Shown: positions 44,871 through 53,379, counted from the first letter of the stretch. The stretch: DNA of 64,000 nucleotides from Candidatus Paraluminiphilus aquimaris (GCF_026230195.1 NZ_CP036501.1:620001-684000), one strand, 5' to 3'. Notes: generated by a model not told the origin, from the letters alone. Numbers and translations are program-made.

Positions 44871-46754
44871 ATGACGCAGTACAACGCAGACGCCATTGAA
44901 GTATTGACTGGCTTAGAGCCGGTCCGTAAGCGCCCCGGCATGTACACCGACACCGTTCGGCCTAATCACCTCGCTCAAGAAGTAATCGATAACTCGGTGG
45001 ACGAGGCGCTCGCAGGGCACGCCAACCAAATCGATGTGGTTGTGCACACCGATGGTGCCATCACCATTTCTGACAACGGGCGAGGCATGCCTGTCGACCT
45101 GCACCCAGAGCAAAAGAAGCCGGGTGTTGAGGTCATTTTGTCGACGCTCCACGCAGGGGGAAAGTTTTCGGACAAGAACTACCAGTTCAGTGGCGGCTTA
45201 CACGGCGTGGGTGTTTCTGTGGTGAATGCGCTCTCAAAGCGCTTAGATATTACGATTCGCCGCGACGGCAATGTTTACAGCATGGCGTTTGAGAACGGTG
45301 ACAAGGTTGAAGACCTCGCCATTACGGGTCAGTGCGGGAAGCGTAATACCGGTACGGGTATTCGATTCTTGCCCGATGAAAGCTTTTTCGACAGCGCGAA
45401 TTTCGCGATGTCACGGCTCATTCACGCGCTGCGAGCCAAAGCGGTACTGTGTCCAGGACTGCGCGTCACACTCAGCGACGAGAAAAAGGGCGAGAAGCAA
45501 GAGTGGTATTACGAAGATGGCATTTCTGACTACCTAGCCGATGCGACAATTGACTACTTGGTCATACCCGAGGAGCCCTTTACGGTAAGCTTTGCCGGCG
45601 AGACAGAGGCTGTCGATTGGGCTATTCAATGGCTGCCCGAGGGCGGAGAGGTCACGGCTGAGTCCTACGTAAACCTTATTCCGACAGCACAGGGTGGTAC
45701 ACACGTAAATGGTTTGCGCTCGGGCTTACTCGAAGCCATGCGCGAATTCTGTGAGATCCGAAGTTTACTCCCGCGGGGCGTTAAGCTCACAGCGGAGGAT
45801 GTTTGGGATAGATGTTGCTATGTACTGTCCTCGAAGCTTGCTGACCCTCAGTTTTCAGGTCAGACAAAGGAGCGTTTGTCTTCGCGCGAAGCGGCGGGCT
45901 TTGTCTCGGGTGTAGCAAAGGATGCCTTTGCACTGTGGCTTAACCAACATACGTCTGATGCCGAGATTCTGGCCGAGCTATGCATCAACCGAGCTCAGGC
46001 GCGTATGCGCTCGGCGAAAAAAGTGGTTCGCAAGAAGATTGCTTCGGGTCCACAGCTACCGGGCAAACTTGCCGATTGTTCGATCGAAGACCCCGCACGC
46101 AGTGAGCTGTTTCTCGTTGAGGGCGACTCCGCCGGTGGCTCGGCAAAGCAGGCGCGTGATCGCACGTTCCAAGCGATCCTCCCGCTGCGCGGGAAAATTT
46201 TGAATACCTGGGAAGTGGACGCGGAAGAGATCCTTGCCTCCCAAGAAGTGCATAATATCTCGGTGGCGCTAGGTATTGACCCGGCCAGTGATGATCTCGA
46301 TGGTCTGCGCTATCAAAAGGTTTGTATCTTGGCGGATGCCGATTCGGATGGGTTGCACATCGCAACGCTGATTTGTGCTCTGTTCCTTCGACATTTTCGG
46401 CCGCTGGTGCGCGCAGGACATGTGTTTGTGGCGATGCCGCCGCTCTATCGTATCGATGTTGCGAAAGAGGTGTATTACGCGCTTGATGAGTCAGAGAAAA
46501 ATGGGATCTTGCAGCGCATAGCGGTTGAGAACTCGCGGTCAAAACCCAATGTTCAGCGCTTTAAAGGCTTGGGTGAAATGAATCCATCGCAGCTTCGTGA
46601 GACGACCATGTACCCCGATACGCGTCGTTTGGTGCAGCTTGTGCTCGATGCAGACGATGACACAAACAGTGTTTTCGACATGCTTCTTGCGAAGAAGCGA
46701 GCGGGCGATCGACGCCAGTGGCTGGAGTCTAAAGGCGACCTCGCTGACGTGTAG
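44871..46754 (+). CDS. parE: DNA topoisomerase IV subunit B
   Basis: ParE is the ATPase subunit of topoisomerase IV, which unlinks daughter chromosomes. The 627-residue product (E. coli 630) has a GHKL ATPase domain with EVIDNSVDEALAGHA near residue 38, DNGRGMPVD near 65 and GGLHGVGVSVVNALS near 105. A transducer domain follows, then a TOPRIM domain with LVEGDSAGGSAKQARDR near 415 and DADSDGLHI near 488. RFKGLGEMNPSQL near 563 is conserved. The length and the RGKILNTWEVD sequence favour ParE over GyrB. parC is not in the window. Confidence 0.97.
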   Translation: MTQYNADAIEVLTGLEPVRKRPGMYTDTVRPNHLAQEVIDNSVDEALAGHANQIDVVVHTDGAITISDNGRGMPVDLHPEQKKPGVEVILSTLHAGGKFSDKNYQFSGGLHGVGVSVVNALSKRLDITIRRDGNVYSMAFENGDKVEDLAITGQCGKRNTGTGIRFLPDESFFDSANFAMSRLIHALRAKAVLCPGLRVTLSDEKKGEKQEWYYEDGISDYLADATIDYLVIPEEPFTVSFAGETEAVDWAIQWLPEGGEVTAESYVNLIPTAQGGTHVNGLRSGLLEAMREFCEIRSLLPRGVKLTAEDVWDRCCYVLSSKLADPQFSGQTKERLSSREAAGFVSGVAKDAFALWLNQHTSDAEILAELCINRAQARMRSAKKVVRKKIASGPQLPGKLADCSIEDPARSELFLVEGDSAGGSAKQARDRTFQAILPLRGKILNTWEVDAEEILASQEVHNISVALGIDPASDDLDGLRYQKVCILADADSDGLHIATLICALFLRHFRPLVRAGHVFVAMPPLYRIDVAKEVYYALDESEKNGILQRIAVENSRSKPNVQRFKGLGEMNPSQLRETTMYPDTRRLVQLVLDADDDTNSVFDMLLAKKRAGDRRQWLESKGDLADV

Positions 46755-46969
46755 AGTAGGCGCATCAAGGTTCGCAGACCCCGGGTCTTAGGCTTAACCG
46801 CTCGTTTAGTGAGGACTAGGTGATGTAGTGGTTAAGACGTGCTTAAGGTCAGCGCGATCGTAAACGGCGCCGGCGAGCTTTTTTGAACCAAGCCGTGACA
46901 AGCCAGTTGGTTTTGATCTGAGCTGTTATACCCTCGTTGTCGTAATCACTCACTCGAGCGTGCTTTCGT

Positions 46970-46994
46970 ACACGACCTTTGCACAGAGTCGTGT
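46970..46994. repeat. Inverted repeat upstream of the yceI-like gene
   Basis: ACACGAC (46970-46976) and GTCGTGT (46988-46994) are perfect seven-base inverted arms separated by 11 bases. They lie 45 bases upstream of the ATG and flank a TTGCAC that could serve as a -35 box. This could be an operator for a dimeric regulator or a leader hairpin. Confidence 0.5.
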
Positions 46995-47038
46995 GGTGAC
47001 AACATGTTTTACTGCCGTTTTTTAAAGGGATATATCCA

Positions 47039-47623
47039 ATGAAAAAGTTACTAATTGCGACAGTGGGCCTTGCGTCAACGATCTTCGCAGTGCTTCCGGC
47101 GCAGGCTGATTGGGTGGTGGATGAGGCGTCGCGTATTGGCTTCGTATCGATCAAAAACAACGTCGTGGGTGAGAACAACGTTTTTGAGCGGGTGTCAGGA
47201 CGTATATCGGGCGCCGGTGCTGTCGCTGTAAACATCGATTTAACCTCAGTCGAGACGGGCGTTGGTATTCGCAACGAGCGTCTACAGAAAATGCTTTTTA
47301 ATGTCGCGAGCTTCCCGAAAGCCACCGTGTCAGCTCAGCTTACTCAAGATCAGTTAACCGCGCTTGAATCGGGTGGGAACGCTGCGGCGTCGGTCTCGGT
47401 AGCCGTTACGCTGCATGGGAATACAGTTTCTAAAAAGGCTGAGCTTGCCGCGGCCAGAACAGGTGACACCGTGCGTGTGACAACCACACAGCCCATTGTG
47501 ATTTCCGCTTCAGAGTTTGGTTTGGAAGCAGGGGTTGCCGCGCTACAAAGCATTGCCGGGCTGAATGCGATTAGTCGCTCTATCCCCGTGACGGTGGATT
47601 TACAGCTAATTGCCGCAGATTAG
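47039..47623 (+). CDS. YceI-family periplasmic protein
   Basis: The 194-residue precursor begins with a clear signal peptide (about 1-23, ending AQADW). WVVDEASRIGFVSIKNNVV starts the lipocalin-like barrel of the YceI family, and NERLQKMLFNVASFPKATV near residue 80 is the typical NxxRDxxLxxxFFDVxxFPxATF-like segment. Known family members bind polyisoprenoids such as octaprenyl phosphate or quinones; the ligand here is unknown. It stands alone between parE and the octahaem cytochrome gene, with an AAAGGGA ribosome site. Confidence 0.9.
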   Translation: MKKLLIATVGLASTIFAVLPAQADWVVDEASRIGFVSIKNNVVGENNVFERVSGRISGAGAVAVNIDLTSVETGVGIRNERLQKMLFNVASFPKATVSAQLTQDQLTALESGGNAAASVSVAVTLHGNTVSKKAELAAARTGDTVRVTTTQPIVISASEFGLEAGVAALQSIAGLNAISRSIPVTVDLQLIAAD

Positions 47624-47632
47624 CTATTGCGG

Positions 47633-50014
47633 CTATCGTCGCCCTGATGCCTGCATGATCGTCATTAGTTGCGCACGGTAGCGTTCGTATCGAGTGCGGT
47701 CACCCGCATCGCGAGAAAAGGCCAGCAAACCATTGAGAATGTCAGGCTGACCCGGATGGCGTGTATTGACCGCTTCAAGCGTCTTCATGGCGGTTGCTTT
47801 ATCGCCGGTATCGTTGAGGGCGATGGCATAGACGTAGCGGTGACGCGAGCCCTCCTCCTCTAGCGACGCAGCTTCCTTTAGCGATGCAAGCCCCTTAGCT
47901 GTCTCACCAAGGCGAATAAAATGTAGGCCTTGTGAAAACCAGAGGCTGCCCGACTCGGGAATCCGTCGTAGTGACTCATCGAGAAGCAGCGATGCTTCCT
48001 CGTTGCGACCATCTCGCCGCAATAAATCTACCAAGTTCACGATAGCCGGCTCGAGCTGATCGTTTAGCACGAGGGCCTCACGCAGCGCATTTTCTGCGCT
48101 TTTTGTGTTGCCGCGATCCAACCAAAAGTTGGCGAGCTGTAGCTGCACAGAGGGCATGTCGAGATGGTCACGCTGTACAGCAAGGTACTCATCAAACAGC
48201 GGCCTAAGTGAGTCAATGTCTTGCGGCCTAAGCTCTTGGTCGGGCACGCCCGCAAGGTTTTGTGCAACCTCCATGCGCACGCTGAGGACGGGGTCGTTAA
48301 TGAACGGCCGTAACATAAGAAAGCGTTGTGCCGGCGGAAGTCCTCGCAGCGAGCGAACAGCTGATGTGCGTAAAATAGGATTATCTGCTCGCAGTAGCAT
48401 CGCGCTCATATTAGGCAACGCCGGTGCCCCTAAATTGCTGAGTTGTTCGATCACTGACGCCCGCATGAGCGCGGATTGGGTGTCATCGGTGACGATCGCC
48501 TCGAGCGTGGGTAGCGCTCTCATATCACCCCGATCTGCGGCAAATCTTGCTTTGACGTGTTTGAGCGTCTTGAGATCACCTTCAACACCCCAAGACTGAA
48601 GCGCATCATAGGCCCAGGCATTGCTTTTATCCGAGTGGCATTGGGTGCAGGCGTTAGGACTGCCTGTGGAGAGCGAAATATCCGGCCGCGGAATGCGCAT
48701 GCTGTGATCGCGGCGCGCATCAACGCCCATATACACCTGTGAAGGCATATGACAATTCACACAGGCGCTGCCACCGCTGCTAATCGGATGGCGATGGTGG
48801 CTCACAGCATCGTAGGTCTCGGGCTTGTGGCACTGGGTGCATACGCCGTTGCCCTCTGCAACGAGTGCATTGCTGTGCGGGTTGTGACAGTTACTGCAAA
48901 CCACACCAGCTTGCGCCATTTTGCTCTGCATGAAGGAGCCGTAGACATAAACTTCATCGCGGATTTGTCCGTCGTGCCAGTACAGTGGCGACTCCAGTAC
49001 CGAAAGTCGGTGGGTGTCTAATAGGGACTGTCCATAGTGGTAGTCCCCAAGTGTTGCTCGTCGCGCATGACATCGACCACAGTTGTCGACCTGCGTTGTG
49101 TTGTTTAACGGTGTCGATCGGTGCGCAATATTTTCATCTGGCGCTCGCAACCAATGACCGCGGGCAGCGAGTGCGAGTTCGAAACCCATATTGCTCGCTG
49201 ATCGCCTCTCAGAGCCGGTTTGCGAGGGGGCGGGTATTTTTGCTGCCTCAACCAATGACACGTGGTCAGAGCCCGGGCCATGGCAAGACTCACAGCCAAC
49301 GTCTATTTGGTCGAAAGTTGTTTGGTAACTGCGTGTTGTCGCATCGTAGCCTTTAACCACATTCGTGCTGTGACACTCCGCGCACCGACTGTTCCAGTTG
49401 TGGTAAATGCCGGTCCAGTGAAGTGGACTCTCCGCGGTGACAGCGTCCTGCCCTTCGTAAATGTGATACCACCTTTGACCCCCCTCCAGCTTGCTTCGGC
49501 TGTCCCAGGCTATACTTAAGGCATTAAGGCTGCCATTTTTAGTGGGTAATAATAGCTGCTGGAGCGGATAGACCCCAAAGACGTATTCAACGGGATAGTC
49601 TTGAAGTTCGCCGTTTTCGTTATCGGTATTGACCCAAAAGTCACTGCCCTTCTTGAAGAACGTGGTAGTGACACCCTCGTAAACAAATTTGGCGTCATCA
49701 AAGTTACCCAAGACGGCTTGATTGGACGCCACCTGCATCGCTAGGTCGTGGTGCGAGTTAGTCCAATCGTTTGCCTGGGACTCATGGCAGCTCGTACATG
49801 TCTGGTTTCCCACAAACTTAGCATCACCCGCAAGCGCAAATGGAGAAAGCGATGCCAGTGCGACAAGACTGCAGCCAAGGACGCCTTTTAGGACCAGAGC
49901 TGCTTGCTTAGCTGCGCCACGGGTTCTCTGGCGCCCCGTGCTAGCCACTTGGCGAGTGCACTTGCTACGTTTTGGAAATGAACCTTGGGTGCCGGAGGCA
50001 TATCGTCTAACCAC
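47633..50014 (-). CDS. Exported octahaem cytochrome c with HEAT-like and TPR repeats
   Basis: The 793-residue protein has a hydrophobic export segment (about 42-62, SLVALASLSPFALAG). Eight CxxCH haem sites follow, near residues 73, 211, 241, 312, 373, 392, 418 and 456. From about 480 to 610 come HEAT-like repeats (LMRASVIEQLSNLG and similar), and from about 620 to 790 tetratricopeptide-type helices (ALREALVLNDQLEPAIVNL, EASLLLDESLRRIP). Such proteins are known as multihaem cytochromes of the c554 type joined to a TPR tail; the substrate is unknown. The start is uncertain: ATG 50014 overlaps the upstream gene by 127 bases, and a GTG about 22 codons later would give a more usual signal peptide. 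Confidence 0.88.
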   Translation of the reverse strand: MVRRYASGTQGSFPKRSKCTRQVASTGRQRTRGAAKQAALVLKGVLGCSLVALASLSPFALAGDAKFVGNQTCTSCHESQANDWTNSHHDLAMQVASNQAVLGNFDDAKFVYEGVTTTFFKKGSDFWVNTDNENGELQDYPVEYVFGVYPLQQLLLPTKNGSLNALSIAWDSRSKLEGGQRWYHIYEGQDAVTAESPLHWTGIYHNWNSRCAECHSTNVVKGYDATTRSYQTTFDQIDVGCESCHGPGSDHVSLVEAAKIPAPSQTGSERRSASNMGFELALAARGHWLRAPDENIAHRSTPLNNTTQVDNCGRCHARRATLGDYHYGQSLLDTHRLSVLESPLYWHDGQIRDEVYVYGSFMQSKMAQAGVVCSNCHNPHSNALVAEGNGVCTQCHKPETYDAVSHHRHPISSGGSACVNCHMPSQVYMGVDARRDHSMRIPRPDISLSTGSPNACTQCHSDKSNAWAYDALQSWGVEGDLKTLKHVKARFAADRGDMRALPTLEAIVTDDTQSALMRASVIEQLSNLGAPALPNMSAMLLRADNPILRTSAVRSLRGLPPAQRFLMLRPFINDPVLSVRMEVAQNLAGVPDQELRPQDIDSLRPLFDEYLAVQRDHLDMPSVQLQLANFWLDRGNTKSAENALREALVLNDQLEPAIVNLVDLLRRDGRNEEASLLLDESLRRIPESGSLWFSQGLHFIRLGETAKGLASLKEAASLEEEGSRHRYVYAIALNDTGDKATAMKTLEAVNTRHPGQPDILNGLLAFSRDAGDRTRYERYRAQLMTIMQASGRR

Positions 50015-50910
50015 GCACGAGCCTTATGAGTCTCTAGTGCCTGCATTGTAGTGGCATAGCCAAGTTGCTCAAGCGCTGCTGCGTTGGAAAGTTGCTCCAT
50101 CTGTTTTGCGAGTGGGCGGGTTAAAACCGGCTTCCTCCACTGGAGGCACTCGGAGATCAGCTCAAACCCTGTATTGCAGATAACGCCTCTCGCGGTTGCC
50201 AAGTCGCGTTTGAAGCCACCAACATTGGCTTTTTGTCGCAGCACATTCCCTCGCCGCTCATGGGTTATGGCGGGTGAGTATTGAATAAAAGACGTGTCTG
50301 TAAAGTCCTGCAGCCACCGAGTGGTCGCGTCCTGATCCTCAAAGGGTAGATACACCAACACATGGTCTTGTGTTGTCTCAGGGTCAATGTCCGGCAAATC
50401 GAGAATCGGCGGGAGAATATTGTCGTCAAACGCGGCCCAGTGAAGGCCGACGGGAATATCGACCGGTGCAAATTGGTTCATGACAAGCCGGCTCACTACC
50501 GTATCGCCGGTGAGCGGTGTTTGCTTCCCAAACGCGTATTGATGCCCAATCCCGATGTTTTCTCGGCGCCTCGCTTTGGCCGCCCAGGCGATGACGGGTT
50601 CATAGTCGCAAACAATTAGGTCAAAGGGGTCTAGGTCAAGGCGGTTTACGTCCCGCAAAAACGTGGCAGGCGCTACATTTAAAGCCGTCTTACGGTACTT
50701 CATTTGTCCCGCCTCGGTAACCATGGTGAGGCCCTCGCGGTGTTTGAAGTCGCCAAAAGGCTCCATATCGAACAACTTTGACTTTTCGCGTCCGGAAAAT
50801 AGCCAGGTCACGTCAACATCGAAGTCTTTGAATGCCTCGGCAAGCCCTCGTGCGCGGCTAATATGGCCCTGCCCGGTGCCTTGAACCCCATAGAGGATTT
50901 TTCGCGTCAT
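49888..50910 (-). CDS. MJ1255/VC2487-family glycosyltransferase
   Basis: From ATG 50910 the product is 340 residues; the longer frame to 51096 lies inside the PAP2 gene. ILYGVQGTGQGHISRARGLAE at the start is the GT-B, MurG-like glycine-rich N-terminus of the MJ1255/VC2487 family. The C-terminal domain shows GVICNTGFELISECLQWRKPVLTRP near 262, the nucleotide-sugar binding part, and LAKQMEQLSNAAALEQLG. The donor and acceptor are unknown. It follows the PAP2 phosphatase gene by eight bases and overlaps the octahaem cytochrome frame, so PAP2, glycosyltransferase and cytochrome may be co-transcribed. Confidence 0.87.
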   Translation of the reverse strand: MTRKILYGVQGTGQGHISRARGLAEAFKDFDVDVTWLFSGREKSKLFDMEPFGDFKHREGLTMVTEAGQMKYRKTALNVAPATFLRDVNRLDLDPFDLIVCDYEPVIAWAAKARRRENIGIGHQYAFGKQTPLTGDTVVSRLVMNQFAPVDIPVGLHWAAFDDNILPPILDLPDIDPETTQDHVLVYLPFEDQDATTRWLQDFTDTSFIQYSPAITHERRGNVLRQKANVGGFKRDLATARGVICNTGFELISECLQWRKPVLTRPLAKQMEQLSNAAALEQLGYATTMQALETHKARAWLDDMPPAPKVHFQNVASALAKWLARGAREPVAQLSKQLWS

Positions 50911-50918
50911 AGGGGCTC

Positions 50919-51482
50919 TTACCAGAGTTGTAGCAATGAGTGGGTACTGAGCGCGACGCTTGTTCCCAATAGCGCGCCAGCGACGACATCGCCGGGAAAG
51001 TGAACACCCACAATGACTCGAGACAGGCCGACAGCTGCAGCCCATAGGAACAGATAAGAGGCGATGTTTCCAAAGATGAGTAAGGTCATAACACACAGGC
51101 AGAACGCGGCGGACGTGTGCCCAGATGGGAAGCTGAACTTGTCAGCTGCGATAATGAGCGAGTGAACGCTCGGTTTTAAATCGTAAGGTCGTGGCCGTTT
51201 CAGCGTGTTCTTCAGGACGTAATAGCTCGCTCGCTCCAAGGTAAAGGCAACCGCCAAAGCAAGCGCGTAGGTGGGAGCAAGGACTGAACCGGATAACCAA
51301 ACGATCAGAGGCAAAAACAGTTGCGCGTAACCGTCGCCCGTCTTAGACACGAAAAGTGCAACCTGTGTAACAGCGTGGCGCGCTCGTGTGTAACCAAATA
51401 CTTTGTTAAATAAGGCTAGGTCTATTTGTTGGAGTAATGACAAAATCACTACGCTTGTTTTAAGTTCAGTCGCAGGAATCAT
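50919..51482 (-). CDS. PAP2-family membrane phosphatase
   Basis: The 187-residue integral membrane protein has about five or six helices. The three catalytic motifs are complete: K91 to P98 in KNTLKRPRP, PSGH at 119-122, and SRVIVGVHFPGD at 154-165 with H161 and D165. The family dephosphorylates lipid phosphates such as undecaprenyl pyrophosphate or phosphatidate at the membrane. Pairing with a glycosyltransferase suggests work on lipid-linked sugars, an inference. The gene is divergent from the glutamine amidotransferase gene. Confidence 0.92.
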   Translation of the reverse strand: MIPATELKTSVVILSLLQQIDLALFNKVFGYTRARHAVTQVALFVSKTGDGYAQLFLPLIVWLSGSVLAPTYALALAVAFTLERASYYVLKNTLKRPRPYDLKPSVHSLIIAADKFSFPSGHTSAAFCLCVMTLLIFGNIASYLFLWAAAVGLSRVIVGVHFPGDVVAGALLGTSVALSTHSLLQLW

Positions 51483-51561
51483 TCAAACGCCCCCTGAGTT
51501 GATACTGTAGACAAGTTTGCAATCCAAATATCACAGAATTATGAACGTAAGGAAATAGCGG

Positions 51562-52269
51562 GTGCACATAGGAATTTTGAAAACAGACGCGGTTCGCACT
51601 GAGTGGGTGGCGGAGTTTGGTGAGTACCCAGATATGTTCGTCCGGTTGGTCGGAGATGCCGATCCTGAAGCCACTTTTTCCACATGGGACGTTGAAGAGG
51701 GTGTTCATCCCACGCAGGACGACATCGATAGCGTAGACGGGTTCATTATCACCGGAAGCAAGAGCTCAGCTTACGATGATAAACAGTGGATTAGAGACCT
51801 TGAGGGACTCATCCAGAGACTGCACGCCGCGCGCAAAAAGATGGTGGGGATTTGTTTTGGCCATCAAGTTATCGCGCAGGCACTGGGAGGCGTGGTGTCA
51901 AAGTCAGATAAAGGCTGGGGTGTGGGTATTAATGTCTACGAGCTTGGCGGCGCGCCTTTTAAGGGCGGGCACACGGGTCAATTAAAGTTAATTGCTTCGC
52001 ACCAAGACCAAGTGCATGTCTTGCCCCCAGGGGCGCAAAATGTCGTGAGTAATCCGCACTGCGAAAACGCAGGTTTTGTGATGGGCGATCATATTTTTAC
52101 CCTGCAGGGGCACCCTGAGTTCGTGCCAAATTATTCAGAAGCCATCATGGCCTTTCGCGGTGACATGATTGGGGGTGAGCGAGTGGCCGAGGGTCGAGCG
52201 TCGTTGGAGACGCATCAACACGAAGGCGCCAAAGTCGCGAACTGGATGGTCGATTTTTTCGCGAGTTAA
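51562..52269 (+). CDS. Class I glutamine amidotransferase-like protein (GMP synthase-like)
   Basis: The 235-residue product starts with GTG after an AAGGA site. It is a stand-alone class I amidotransferase domain: nucleophile C98 in GICFGHQ, and the catalytic His and Glu at H184 and E186 in LQGHPEF. VDGFIITGSKSSAYDD near 58 resembles the GMP synthase-like subgroup (COG0518), which includes proteins of unknown acceptor and gamma-glutamyl hydrolase-like activities. No synthase partner is adjacent, so the ammonia acceptor is unknown. Confidence 0.88.
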   Translation: MHIGILKTDAVRTEWVAEFGEYPDMFVRLVGDADPEATFSTWDVEEGVHPTQDDIDSVDGFIITGSKSSAYDDKQWIRDLEGLIQRLHAARKKMVGICFGHQVIAQALGGVVSKSDKGWGVGINVYELGGAPFKGGHTGQLKLIASHQDQVHVLPPGAQNVVSNPHCENAGFVMGDHIFTLQGHPEFVPNYSEAIMAFRGDMIGGERVAEGRASLETHQHEGAKVANWMVDFFAS

Positions 52270-52330
52270 TGGCCGCGAAGGCTGAACGTGAAAAAGTGAA
52301 GGCGGGGGAATGGGCTGCCGGCTGTGGCGC

Positions 52331-52344
52331 CCCTTAGCTAAGGG
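52331..52344. repeat. 14-base perfect palindrome in the gap before the glyoxalase gene
   Basis: CCCTTAGCTAAGGG is a perfect palindrome. Shorter palindromes lie close by: GGCGCC at 52326, GCCTAGGC at 52357 and GGGCCC near 52395. The 225-base gap (52270-52494) holds no open frame I can support. It could be a small RNA, a terminator region without a T-run, or protein-binding sites. Confidence 0.5.
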
Positions 52345-52494
52345 CAAACGCACTCTGCCTAGGCGGGTGTACAAAGGCATGATCAACCTGTGACGGGCCC
52401 TTGTGACAAAGAGGCGCCCGCTGGTTCACTGAAGGCCTGTCGTTTTCGTTGCTTCAAGACTAGGAGTATTTAACCGTAAGTAAGCGCTCGCTTT

Positions 52495-52935
52495 TTACCA
52501 GTTTCCGATGTTCTCCATGGACGCCCAGGGCTCTTGAATCGCCAGCGCCGCACCGTCTTGTAGCAGCTCAATGGAGATACCATCTGGCGACTTTACGAAG
52601 GCCATTCGGCCATCGCGTGGGGGTCGGTTTATTGTCACCCCACCGTCCATAAGACGTTGGCAGGTCGCGTAGATATCGTCGACCCGGTAGGCGAGGTGAC
52701 CAAAGTTACGTCCCCCCTCATAGCTTTCGGGATCCCAGTTGTAGGTAATCTCCACCAGGGGGCTTTGTTTGCTCTCAGCATCCTTTGCATCCCCAGGTGC
52801 CGCGAGAAATACAAGCGTGAAGCGGCCTTGCTCGCTGTCATAGCGGCGCACTTCTACGAGCCCTAAATGATCGACAAAAAACGAGAGAGTTTTCTCCAGG
52901 TCGCTGGCTCGAATCATTGTGTGGAGGTAGCGCAT
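52495..52935 (-). CDS. gloA: Lactoylglutathione lyase (glyoxalase I)
   Basis: Glyoxalase I converts the hemithioacetal of methylglyoxal and glutathione to lactoylglutathione. The 146-residue product has the two-module vicinal oxygen chelate fold. The four metal ligands of E. coli GloA have counterparts: H5 in MRYLHTMI, the glutamate in LVEITYNW near 66, the histidine in FGHLAYRV near 84, and the glutamate in [10 protein letters not shown] near 124. ATG 52935 follows a short leader with no obvious ribosome site. The spacing matches GloA (135 residues) rather than a general dioxygenase. Confidence 0.9.
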   Translation of the reverse strand: MRYLHTMIRASDLEKTLSFFVDHLGLVEVRRYDSEQGRFTLVFLAAPGDAKDAESKQSPLVEITYNWDPESYEGGRNFGHLAYRVDDIYATCQRLMDGGVTINRPPRDGRMAFVKSPDGISIELLQDGAALAIQEPWASMENIGNW

Positions 52936-53181
52936 GGTTCTTATGTCCTAAATGTCCAATGGGGAGTCGAGCACACAGTGTAGCTCTTCATTCCCAGTGT
53001 CCCACACCCCGCCCCTTAACCCGCAATCGATGCGCTCAGACAATTGCGACAAAACGACCGGGTTTAGTCAGATTTGTCACACGATGAGGCAAATGGGGAC
53101 CTAGAGACTTCGCACTGACTGAGGTCGTGAAATATCCTAGACGATCTCCTCAAGCAATGTAGGTTGTAATAAGAAGTTTCC

Positions 53182-53379
53182 ATGAAAATCATGTCAGACA
53201 CTGAGCTGTGTCCAGCCTGTGGCAGCGATAATTTAGAGCGTGTTCGCCGCAGCGGAAGGGAGGACTGGGTTTTTGATCGCGTTTTTGTGTGCTCTAACTG
53301 TCTTCAGCGCAGCGGCCGCGTCCCACCGGGGAAAACGACGTTAATCGCACGCATCATGTTGTTATTTAGACTGATATAG
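53182..53379 (+). CDS. Small zinc-ribbon protein, unknown function
   Basis: This is a 65-residue protein with CPACG near residues 10-14 and CSNC near 37-40, a likely zinc ribbon. The rest includes a basic segment (RVRRSGRED) and a hydrophobic tail (LIARIMLLFRLI) that might attach to a membrane. AAGAAG precedes the ATG at 53182; an ATG at 53191 is the alternative start. I do not recognise the family. Cysteine spacing and a good ribosome site support it as a real gene. Confidence 0.6.
   Translation: MKIMSDTELCPACGSDNLERVRRSGREDWVFDRVFVCSNCLQRSGRVPPGKTTLIARIMLLFRLI

Noticed and set aside
45985-46542. 185-codon open frame antisense to parE
   Set aside because: It lies fully inside the conserved TOPRIM region of parE on the other strand, has no ribosome site and its translation is rich in Pro, His and Arg without a domain.
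46755-47038. Possible tRNA or terminator in the gap after parE (a GGTTCG... stretch and GACCCCGGGTC palindrome)
   Set aside because: No acceptor stem, anticodon arm or CCA-compatible fold could be drawn, and no T-run follows the palindrome.
48105-48599. 164-codon open frame antisense to the octahaem cytochrome repeat region
   Set aside because: The sense strand encodes regular HEAT/TPR helices; the antisense translation is serine- and arginine-rich shadow sequence.
50911-51096. N-terminal extension of the MJ1255-type glycosyltransferase
   Set aside because: It lies within the PAP2 gene in another frame, and the conserved N-terminus starts at ATG 50910.
52381-52410. CRP-type site (two TGTGAC-like sequences) before the glyoxalase gene
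   Set aside because: They are direct rather than inverted, so the TGTGA-N6-TCACA symmetry is missing.
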